Positions 35,806 through 44,656 of a stretch of 64,000 nt of DNA are shown here, piece after piece. The stretch spans positions 811,001 through 875,000 of the forward strand of contig LSRY02000020.1 of NCBI GenBank assembly GCA_001643675.2, read 5' to 3'. The translations under genes were made by a program, and so were the position numbers. Below the pieces are notes generated by a model. That model was not told the DNA's origin, did no database searches, and saw nothing but the letters and a program-made list of their open reading frames with translations. How positions within the stretch are numbered: position 1 is the stretch's first letter; each line of letters begins with the position of its first letter. This DNA is from Monocercomonoides exilis. Lineage: Eukaryota; Preaxostyla; Oxymonadida; Polymastigidae.

Positions 35806-36778
35806 TTACGAGGAAGGAACATTAGCTTTTAAATAATCATTTATCCATTTTTTCAAATTATCCAGATTACGGCTCTCTGTAAATTTTGATATTTTCCCTT
35901 TGTAAAATCTATTGTTTTTTAAATTCAAAAATATATTTGATTATTAATCATAAAGAAACCAGATTCATTATAAAAAAGAAAAAGAAAGCAAACAATCTTA
36001 CAGATGGAACACCGGATATGGAATTATTCTTGCAAACATCTGGGGAAAATACATATAAATATTATTTAATAAAAATACAAACCCATATAATCTGCGCAAT
36101 TAACTTCTCCGAAGGCCAGATTGTCATTTGCGGAATATGTTTGTGCGAGTGTGATATAATCAGGGGCAAAGGCCTGAAAAAACGATTAAAATACAAAATT
36201 TGAAAAAATTCTATCATTAATTCACACTGTGCAATATCCACAAGTTGGACGGAAACTGTTAGATGAAAACAAAAATTGAATGATAAAACATAAACACAAC
36301 AATTTACATACAATTTAACGATCCAAACATCGCTTGATTGCTTCATAAGATCGAAAGTCTCAATATTTAAGGGATGAACTATTCCAGGGGTACTGTCCAA
36401 TTTTGCTTGTGGTAATGGCAATTCATCCTTAACATCTAACTTTTGAGAAGAAGGTTCGGTGAATTCAGTTTTTTGTGAAGTTTCAGTTGGATCAGGAATC
36501 TGAGCCTGAGGTTCCACAAATTCAGATGAAATTTTATCATGAGGTTGTGTCACATCTTCTTTCGGGGTCACAATTTGTGAATCTTGATGACTTTGTTGCT
36601 GCTGTTGCATTTTTTCTTGTTCCGTCTCCGTTTGCTGTTTCTGAGTTTGTGCTGTTGTATCACTGGAAAGAACATGCGTATCCGTTGATGGAATAGGAGC
36701 CATTCCAAATGCTATAATCAATAAAAGTAAATATCCAACAACTCCACTCAATGCATAAAGTTTATATGTTTTATTCAT
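35806..36778 (-). CDS. Membrane-anchored thioredoxin/PDI-like protein, 244 aa
   Basis: Five exons: 36778-36312, 36255-36228, 36173-36083, 36039-35994 and 35908-35806. All junctions keep frame. An N-terminal signal anchor (residues about 6-30, GVVGYLLLLIIAFGM) is followed by a Gln/Glu-rich spacer of about 110 residues. A thioredoxin fold follows: VWIVKFFRPTCGYCTAFAP (redox site C-G-Y-C), FGEVNCADY, the cis-Pro segment SGVPSVRLFYKG, and a final helix LDNLKKWINDYLK. It probably acts in the lumen of the ER or secretory pathway as a disulfide oxidoreductase, like single-domain TMX/PDI proteins but with the anchor at the N-terminus. There is no KDEL. The active site lies on a 28-nt exon. The fourth donor (GTTTGC) was set from the fold. 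It is divergent from the secreted GH19 gene. Confidence 0.88.
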
Positions 36779-36957
36779 GGTCAAAAGCCAGTCAATTGAT
36801 TTTTTGAAATTTTATAATGGATTTTTTCTTAACATTTTTAATGAGTACGTACAAAATGGATCATTTTAAATTGAAGCATATGAATAGTTGAATAATAAGA
36901 AAAAATCAACACAAATCAGTGACTATAATTCATTATTTTCTCTTCCCAAATAATAGG

Positions 36958-37764
36958 ATGATCAATACAATAAACATGTTTGTTTTTGGATTATTAATCA
37001 CTGCGGCATTTGCCGAAACTTTCGTTGATCTGGAAGATAATGGATACATTACATATACCGTGAAAAAAGGAGACACATTGTCAGCAATTGCAAAAAAGTA
37101 CGGAACAACCGTTCAAAAGATCTGTGAACTTAATGGAATTAAAAATGCAAACAAAATTTATGTTGGACAAAAGTTGAAGATTCCACAAAACACCCCAACC
37201 CCACCATCCCCTCCAAAGCCATCTCCGCCATCTCCAAAGCCAACTCCAGGAAAAGGTGTTACAAATGATCAGATGAAAAGATTGGGATGGAACCCAAGCA
37301 CTTGCCGCATGAACGATTTGAACAGCTGCTTGTCAAGATTCAGCATTAACACTCATCTGAGACTGTGCCACTTCTTGTCTCAATGCTCTCATGAATCTGC
37401 TTGCGGAAGATATACTAAAGAGCTTGCTTCAGGAAAGGCATACGAAGGAAGAAAAGATCTTGGAAACACACAACCAGGTGACGGACCAAAATACAAGGGA
37501 GGAGGGTATATTCAATTGACAGGAAGATATAATTATCAGGCATTTGCAAACTTTATTGGAGATCAAGGAGTTATGAATGGTGTTGACTATGTTGCACAAA
37601 ATTATCCATGGTCTTCAGCTGGATTCTGGTGGCACAAGAATAACATGAACTCGTTGTGTGACAAAAACCCATCAGTTGAACAAGTTACAAAGAGAGTTAA
37701 TGGTGGATACAACGGATTGGAATCAAGGAGATCTTACTTTAACAAAGCTGTTAATATTTTCTAA
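36958..37764 (+). CDS. Secreted LysM-GH19 lysozyme/chitinase, 268 aa
   Basis: Intronless. It has a signal peptide ending AAFA, then one LysM domain ([19 protein letters not shown]...INGI-like to VGQKLKIP) that binds GlcNAc polymers. A Pro/Ser linker leads to a GH19 catalytic domain. GH19 hallmarks are the helix with the probable acid Glu in [28 protein letters not shown], and the substrate cleft motif [15 protein letters not shown]. The closest relatives of this short form are bacterial and phage endolysins, so it probably degrades peptidoglycan of bacterial prey in food vacuoles, though chitin is possible. The lack of introns and the bacterial domain pairing support acquisition from bacteria. 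The start is the ATG before MINTINMF, which yields a proper signal peptide. Confidence 0.9.
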   Translation: MINTINMFVFGLLITAAFAETFVDLEDNGYITYTVKKGDTLSAIAKKYGTTVQKICELNGIKNANKIYVGQKLKIPQNTPTPPSPPKPSPPSPKPTPGKGVTNDQMKRLGWNPSTCRMNDLNSCLSRFSINTHLRLCHFLSQCSHESACGRYTKELASGKAYEGRKDLGNTQPGDGPKYKGGGYIQLTGRYNYQAFANFIGDQGVMNGVDYVAQNYPWSSAGFWWHKNNMNSLCDKNPSVEQVTKRVNGGYNGLESRRSYFNKAVNIF

Positions 37765-38555
37765 ATTTATTCCTAAGGGAATATAATTACAGCACGCTCA
37801 AGAATCACTCATACTTAGTAAGAGTTGATTTTTAATATTGAACATCTTCAGAATTTAATATTTTTTGAAGATAATGAGATATCACAGTTTATGATTTTAT
37901 ATTTTTATTTTTTATTTTTTATTTTTTATTTTTATTTTTATTTTTATTTTTGATTATCTTATATATATCATACATATATATACTGAGTTTCGATTTGAGA
38001 TGCATACAATTGATTAATCTTTTTTTCAATTTTGCAATAAATGCCTCAATTAAAGAGATGAAAATTATCTTTATTTGTTTTATTTTTAATCTTAAAAATT
38101 TCGTTTCATTGATATTGTCCAAAATGTCATAAAAGTAAATAGAATCTAAATTTGAAAGGAAACGAATGAAAGTGTATACCAATCGTTTTTGAATTGAAGA
38201 GTAAATTGGAAGTGTTTGGTGAAATATGAAGTTATGTTGGACGCTCTTTTGTCTGAAAGTGAAAAGCCATATGTCCGATGAAATTCAATGGATTTGCTAA
38301 AAGAAAAAATTATTAACTATCATAATTTCGTTTTATGAGAATATCATTTTCAATAGACATTTTTTGTTTTTTTCAAATAGATCAGTGTTGAATCCAATCA
38401 TCAAAAGTCTTTTCAAGTTAATTGCTGTTGCTATTGTTTTAATGAAAAATTTGAAAATATGAATTCAAGGATAAAAATTTCAAAACACTGATTCCCCAAA
38501 ATAATATTTTATAAAGATCTTCGTGTGTTTGTTGGAGAAGATATTTTTCACAAAA
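37765..38555. other. Intergenic gap
   Basis: AT-rich 791-bp gap with a T-rich ATTTTT microsatellite at about 37900-37951. No supported gene or RNA. Confidence 0.5.
37900..37951. repeat. (ATTTTT/ATTTTTT)n microsatellite
   Basis: Tandem units of 6-7 bp, T-rich, downstream of the GH19 gene. The same kind of repeat recurs at 44188-44229. Confidence 0.85.
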
Positions 38556-38941
38556 ATGGTTTGCTTCCTGAAAGAAAGTAATTTCTTGCTAAATATTTTT
38601 GTATGTAACTTTTTATCGACAACAATTTCATTGATCAGGATTACGACGAAGAATATGAAGGAACAAAAAAGAAAGATGGAAAACCAATAACTTTTAAGAA
38701 ATGGAGTGCTGTTGCAGTTTGGAGATATTCAATTAACCAGGACACATGCATCATTTGCAGGCAAAACCTTCAAGAACCATGTCTTGAATGCCAACATCAA
38801 GGAACATCTGAATCAGGAGGTGATAATTGCCACATCGCTTGGGGAGTTTGTAATCATGCATTCCATTTCCATTGCTTATCACGTTGGCTGAAAACTCGAC
38901 CAGCTTGCCCAATTTGCAACAAAGATTGGAATTATGTTTAA
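38556..38941 (+). CDS. RBX1: RBX1-like RING-H2 protein of cullin ligases, 101 aa
   Basis: Two exons: 38556-38558 (the ATG alone) and 38639-38941, with an 80-nt intron that starts GTTTGC. No other in-frame start exists: exon 2 upstream runs into a stop with no ATG. The protein has KKWSAVAVWRYSI, CIICRQNL, CLECQHQGTSESGGDNC, and the RBX1 signature IAWGVCNHAFHFHCLSRWLKTR. RBX1 holds the E2 enzyme on cullin-RING ubiquitin ligases. The last ligand pair reads CPICNKDW, as in RBX2 and APC11, where animal RBX1 has Asp (CPLDNREW). The N-terminus is a short acidic/Lys-rich stretch as expected. Confidence 0.9.
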
Positions 38942-39151
38942 GTTGAAAATGAAAAATACAACAGAAATATTCTCACTTTTCAAACTTATTCATAGCTGTT
39001 TCGCATTTTCTTTTTGATAATTTCAATTCAAACAAATGACTATACTTCAATTTTTTTTTATAAAAAAATCAATATGCTTTTTATCAAATTTCATTTTTTT
39101 TTTAAAATAAGTCAAAAAATAATGATACGAAAAAAGGAACAATATTTTTTT

Positions 39152-40819
39152 TTAATTATCAAGCTTCTTCCTTGTTTTGAGAAGATGCCCTTCTGTTGTA
39201 AAGACCCACTCGTTGAGAGGGAAGACTGTGTTTGGATCACAAAAAATCAGATAAAGGTACTTGAGTGTTTCAGAAAGAAAAAAAGAAGGCATTTCATTTA
39301 TTCTCTTGATAGACGTTTGATAAACATTTGAGAGCGAAGAATATCCACGAGAGAATTCTTTGCCATTTACGAAATCTGGTGGAATGCGACAGTATTTTTC
39401 TATAGAAACGAAAATTTTCCATGCTTCTTCTTTATATTTTGGATCTAGAGTTGAGCGATATAGATAGAAAAGAGATTCTACAACTTCAGGGCGAAGTCTG
39501 TATTTTTCACTTTCTTCTTTTTGCACTGCATCAACTTGCTCTGATTTCATCTCAATAAACTGTCCACTAAGACCAATTGATGACCTTCTATACATATCAA
39601 CACACGTATTCATCAATTCAGTGGATGCTTTGTACAATTCATCTAATATAGCATCTCGTTCTGTCATTGGCCTTTCCCATTTAAATTGGCGCCATCCATT
39701 TAGAAATGACACTCCAAGCGCAAGGTTTCCTGGAACAAAGCAGCTCAGATGGTCCCAACGCCCCCAATCGCTTGACGTCTTCCACCACACAAGGCCATTC
39801 CTATTTATTCCTTTCATTTTTCTATTGAAGGCCAACATCTGCTCCATCCAATGCTCTTCAATTCCAATTCCTTGTGCAGATTGCTCATCAGTCGAAGTAG
39901 CAGGATGAGTTGAAGAAGTCATCAATAAAGGATCAGGAAATAAATAAATAGCTATTTTGATCAAATATTCAAAGAAAGAATCTGATGGTGGACCGATTGT
40001 CACTTGGCGATGTGTAAATTTCATTCCATCTCTGTTTATTTGATAAGGGATAATATTTGACCTGGATCTACCTTCAGCATTCAATATAACTTGAAGGGCA
40101 CGAAGAGAGTTATACGCAAAACTATTATCATGCGTTCTGTCTGAAAGCGCAACAAATTCCAGCCAAACAGCCACTTCTGACAAAAGTGCGGTATCCTGGG
40201 GCTTAGGCTGACCGAAATCGATTTCAAGCTCAGAAATTGACGGAAGATAAAACGAAGAAGTTGTTGATTTTTCATGCATTGTTGTTTGCGGGTTTTTCGA
40301 AAACAATTCATTGTATGGAATTGAGCAACGCTTATTCGCTTCAAAAGATTGCAGTAATTGATTTCCAATTAAGGTGGCTTTTTCAAGAAAAAAGAAATCA
40401 TTAGACAGGTCATATGCTGAAATAAGGCCTCCAAGAATCCTTATTGTAACTTCAAATAGAGAGGTTCCTTTTCCAGACAGCTTAAATTCGGAATTTGCCA
40501 AAAATTTTTTAATATCGATCAATTCATGAGTCAAATTCATAACGCAGATTGTTGAAATAGCATCAATCATCGTCGTAGCTTGACCATTAAGCCATTCATT
40601 TCTGGATTTGTTTAGTGGAAATAACTCATCACTTCCCCAAGCGTGTAACTTGTAAGCATCCCATGCATAAACAAAAGCATTTTTGATTGCATCCCTCCTC
40701 TTTATATCTTGTTGATTAACTGTTGTATTCGGTAAGCTCGAATTAATAGGTAATAAAACATTCGATTTCAAACAGAAATCCGCAAAATGAAGAATACAAA
40801 AAATCCATATTACGAACAT
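39152..40819 (-). CDS. Class I alpha-1,2-mannosidase (GH47), 555 aa
   Basis: Intronless. It has an N-terminal signal anchor (VIWIFCILHFADFC) and then the (alpha/alpha)7 barrel of GH47. Seen motifs are AFVYAWDAYKLHAWGSDEL near the start, GPPSDSFFEYLIK (with catalytic acidic residues), DHLSCFVPGNLALG, YRLRPEVVESLFYLYRST, MPSFFLSETLKYLYLIFCDP, and the Ca-binding end FTTEGHLL (usually F-x-TEAHP). It trims mannose from N-glycans in the ER or Golgi. The length matches ER mannosidase I. The Ala to Gly and Pro to Leu changes in the last motif are unusual but keep the Thr that binds calcium. An alternative is an EDEM-type lectin, but the spacing fits a mannosidase. Confidence 0.92.
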   Translation of the reverse strand: MFVIWIFCILHFADFCLKSNVLLPINSSLPNTTVNQQDIKRRDAIKNAFVYAWDAYKLHAWGSDELFPLNKSRNEWLNGQATTMIDAISTICVMNLTHELIDIKKFLANSEFKLSGKGTSLFEVTIRILGGLISAYDLSNDFFFLEKATLIGNQLLQSFEANKRCSIPYNELFSKNPQTTMHEKSTTSSFYLPSISELEIDFGQPKPQDTALLSEVAVWLEFVALSDRTHDNSFAYNSLRALQVILNAEGRSRSNIIPYQINRDGMKFTHRQVTIGPPSDSFFEYLIKIAIYLFPDPLLMTSSTHPATSTDEQSAQGIGIEEHWMEQMLAFNRKMKGINRNGLVWWKTSSDWGRWDHLSCFVPGNLALGVSFLNGWRQFKWERPMTERDAILDELYKASTELMNTCVDMYRRSSIGLSGQFIEMKSEQVDAVQKEESEKYRLRPEVVESLFYLYRSTLDPKYKEEAWKIFVSIEKYCRIPPDFVNGKEFSRGYSSLSNVYQTSIKRINEMPSFFLSETLKYLYLIFCDPNTVFPLNEWVFTTEGHLLKTRKKLDN

Positions 40820-41084
40820 TGAAAACGCATAGCAGAATGGTCTCGATTTATTGATTTTTTATTTTTTGTAAGCAATGAAATCCATCAAAAAATAAATTTG
40901 CCCTTAATTTATTTCAACAGTTATTTAAAATTTTTATCATAAATGAATTCCAGTAAATTTTTCAATTAATTCGTTTCTCACTTAAAACAACACTCCTTAA
41001 ATCCTTGGAATGCGGATATTTCATTTGTCTATATGTTTCATTTTCTTTCACTCTGCATTTAAACATAAACACCTTCCTTTCCAT

Positions 41085-41136
<52 letters not shown>

Positions 41137-41297
41137 ATAAGATGTGAATTGTCTTAAAAATTGAAAAAAAATATTTCTACAAAGACAAAAAAATAGATCG
41201 ATAATTTAAAAATCAAGGATTGAATTTGAATAAAATTAATTTTAATTAAAACTTTGAATTCCATGATTTTTAATAATGAATTGATGCAAAATAGTTT
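40820..41297. other. Intergenic, with 50-nt poly(A)
   Basis: AT-rich 478-bp gap between the 5' end of the GH47 gene and the 3' end of the TM2 gene, both on the minus strand. It contains the A50 run. No gene is seen. Confidence 0.5.
41086..41135 (+). repeat. Uninterrupted A50 homopolymer
   Basis: Fifty consecutive A residues. There is no recognisable retroposed sequence on its 5' side and no clear target duplication. Confidence 0.9.
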
Positions 41298-41756
41298 TTA
41301 GCAATCCAATCCAACCGGAGTAAGATTTCCATACGCAAGAAGAATAATATCCAAAATCCACCAAATTCCGAAACCTCCAAAAGAAGAAAGCTTTGCTACT
41401 CCCATAGCAACATGCCCCATATAAAACCTGTCTGCACCAAGAAATCCGAAAAAAACAGATAAGAGAAATGCAGTCGGGAACGTTGTGAAACATGGCCTTG
41501 ATTTGTGTTCAAATAAATTAAAATCATTAGAAAATGAAAAATAATTTCACTCATACGCACGTAAATTTAAGTCGTCTTCTTCAATAACTTCAGATTTTTC
41601 GGTAGACTCGAAAGTGAATGAATCAGTATTTTTCACAAAGCCATCATTGTAACTTCCAAAAATGCTTTGCTCCTCGACAGGCTCAACGCATGAAACATTG
41701 TTAATGAAAAAATTAAAATGATTTGTTATTATTAAGAACAATACTAGAAAAATCAT
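41298..41756 (-). CDS. TM2-domain membrane protein, 132 aa
   Basis: Two exons: 41756-41557 and 41496-41298, with a 60-nt intron. The product has a signal peptide (IFLVLFLIITNHFNFFI) and a short acidic lumenal segment. The TM2 domain follows: two membrane helices joined by a short turn with the DRF motif (FFGFLGADRFYMGH), then GGFGIWWILDIILLAYGNL. TM2D proteins of animals are of this size and topology; their exact role is not settled (links to Notch signalling and endolysosomes). The DRF motif is complete. The C-terminus ends right after the second helix. Confidence 0.88.
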
Positions 41757-41930
41757 CTATTTAGTTTTTTCATTAATTAATATTTTTATAATGGTATTTT
41801 TCCATTAATAATTGAAAAGAGTTGGTGAGCAATTGCTTTATTGGTTTGTATCTTCCAGCAGCAAAATTCATTTGGACCATAATTATATTTCAAATAAATA
41901 ATTTGAATTTTTTATCCAAACACAAATGAA

Positions 41931-44053
41931 ATGACATATAAAGGAAATGTTCAAATGTCAAACGAAACAATTGAACCAACGGATATTCAGCTGCCTCCTT
42001 ATTATTGGATAAGCCAACGTGAACCAATTACGCGATTATTTTTCCTTTTTTTGCACATCCATTGCAAATTTTCCAATAATCCTTCTCCATTACCAGGAGA
42101 CATACAAACAAATTTTCTTTTTGATTTATTTGCCTTGAAATGTGAAGGTGCTCCTGAGATATACGCACCAAATAGAATTCAACGAAATATTCTTGGGAAA
42201 TATCTCAACAATATGCTTCAATATTATTATGTGACTTCAGCAAAGAAATTTGAATATACAGTGCAGGCGTTGCCCCCCCACTTAAAAGTTGAAAAGCTAA
42301 AATCAAAACCAAAAGGTTTGAACAAATTTATTATTATTATTTTTTCAAATAATTTTGAAAAGATGGTCGAACCACATATTGCGGATTATTATGCCATCCA
42401 AAGCTAATTGAAAAAGATAAGATGAAAGATGAAATCGAATTGTTTTTAAAACAAACTCACCATGATTCAATTGAATGGACTATTCCAGAAGTGATACGAT
42501 ACACAAAACAAAAATCAAAAGCACAATTGCAAAAGTCAAAAGAAGAAAAAGAAAAGCATTCGACATTTATCCCGCCTCATCATTTTTTCACATACCAAAC
42601 TTCCACAAAAGAATCATCAGTTGAAAGTGAAATAAAAAATACCAGTAATCTTCTGCTTGTAATTCCCTTTTGTCCCTTGATGCACATTGATTACATTTCA
42701 TTTCACTCAACTTTTATTTTGTTCGGAGAATACAGTCCAACTCCGATGATCGAAGCGCCACCCCTTCAACACAAGATGCTGGAAGTTCATCAAAAACAGC
42801 AAGAAGCACCCAAAAGGATTCGCCCAATTCCTAAAGCTCTAACACGCCCGCGCTCAATTTTTGGAGGAAGCATTACTTCAAAGCCCTTTCCCGATTTTTC
42901 TCAACCGGATACACAAATGCAATCTCAGGCAGACACCCAAAAACATGAAGCAATTCACAAGAAAAATTTCTCTCCTTCATCATCATCATCATCTTCTTCT
43001 TCTTCATTGTCTTCATCTTCTCATTCATCGCGATCAAGTGAATCAAACGCTCCGTCTGCCATTCTTCCGCTGTCGCACCTTCGCTCGCGCGCTTCGACAG
43101 CACTTCCCTCATCAATTTTTTCGCCTTTTGACTCGCTTCCTTCATTTCCGTTTATTCAACAGACAGGCCAAAAGCTTGCACTGTCCAGGCCTCCTGCAAT
43201 TTCTGCCCAGTCTTTCCCCAGTCCTTCTTCTTTTATGCCTCCATCACCCTCTCCTTCTACTCCACCTCCTTCATTTCCATCACGCTCACCTTCTTTTCCA
43301 CCTTCTTCATCAACGCCTTTTCCTTCTCCTTCTTCAATTCCATTTCCAAGTGCAACTTCATCATCTCTGGTATCCCCCAAATCTGTGATTGCTCCTTCTT
43401 CTTTTATGAATCCAGCGTTCAATAATCCAATACTCCATTCATTTCCCTCATTTCCGTCTTTCCCTTCTTTTCCTTCTTTCCCATCAGCCACATCCACTTC
43501 AACAACATCGCCATCATCTTCCCAATCTGCCAATTCCATTGCAGCAACCATTTCTCTTTCATTACCACAAACTTCTGTTTTTTCGCCTTTCTATTCAGCA
43601 CCAGCACCAGCACCAGCACCGCCTGGTCAGCAAGCGATATTTCCGCCATCTCATTCAAATGAACAGAATGTCACGTCACAAACAGGCCTTTCATCGCAAC
43701 AGCCGCTTCTCTCGAAACATTCAACAGAACAGACAATCACTTCTTCAGAACATCAGCAGCAAAGTCACGAAAAGCGCTCAAACCCTTCATTAACAGAGCA
43801 AACTGCCCCTCATCTCTCTTTGGAAAAAGTGCAGCTTCCTCCTTTTCTCGCCAAAAGAGGGTGTCACATCCGAAACATTAAGCTGCACTCCTCTTCGACT
43901 GTTGGCTCAGTCGCCTGGATGTTCCAGCTGCCTTTCAAGCCGGCAGACCCCATGCCGATCCACACAGCACAGAAAGGAATGAAGTTTTGGGCGGCGTGGA
44001 AACTTCCGGAGGATTTTGTTCCAAATGGTGCATTGCAGTTTCGTGGAAGTTAG
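41931..44053 (+). CDS. Unrecognised protein with Ser/Pro-rich middle, 691 aa
   Basis: Two exons: 41931-42315 and 42363-44053, with a 47-nt intron. The N-terminal about 250 residues are structured. They contain PPYYWISQREP, an NNMLQYYY helix, and a Cys/His group TTYCGLLCHPKLI straddled by the exon start, which could bind zinc. The middle (about 350 residues) is Ser/Pro/Phe-rich with SFPSFPSFPS and APAPAPAP repeats. The last 80 residues are again structured (GCHIRNIKLHSSSTVGSVAWMF to the end). I do not recognise the family. A stretch near 42645-42728 (Leu/Ile/Phe-rich, GT...AG, 84 nt, no stop) may be an unremoved intron, which would shorten the product by 28 residues. Confidence 0.6.
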
Positions 44054-44656
44054 AGATGAAGAATTTTAATGGAATTTTATTTTGCTTAGTTTATTTATTT
44101 TTCTAAAAATTTTTAATATTTGAGTATGTTTTTGTGTTGATAAGAAGATAGAAATATGCTTATTGAAATAATTCAGATATTTCAGCATTTTTATTTTTAT
44201 TTTTATTTTTATTTTTATTTTTATTTTTTCTTTTCCCCCTTTGACAAACGATGCAATATTTTCCAGTTGCAACTGTTACTCAAACCTTTAATTACGAGGC
44301 TCCAAAATTATAACAAAATTTATCTATGCAATATGTACGTTCATAACAAAAAAATTAAATAAATAAATAAATAAATAAAAAAAACAAACCTAAAAATCAA
44401 AGAACATAACGTATTAAACACCGCATTCAATGTACAGAAGCTCAGAATAAACAAATACACAAAGAACAGAAATACATCGACAACAATATCAAATAACGAT
44501 TTAAACGCTCCATTAATAATATAAATAATCCAATAAATAATCTGAATTCAAATAATAATTATTTAAAAAAATAAAATAATATAATATAAAAAAATGAATT
44601 AAAAAAAAAAAATTAAATAATATCAAATAATGTCAAATATAATATTACTATTCCTT
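44054..44656. other. Intergenic, convergent 3' regions, microsatellites
   Basis: AT-rich 603-bp gap with an (ATTTTT)n run at 44188-44229 and an (AAAT)n run at about 44356-44380. No gene is seen. Confidence 0.55.
44188..44229. repeat. (ATTTTT)n microsatellite
   Basis: Six-bp T-rich units, similar to the run at 37900-37951. Confidence 0.85.
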
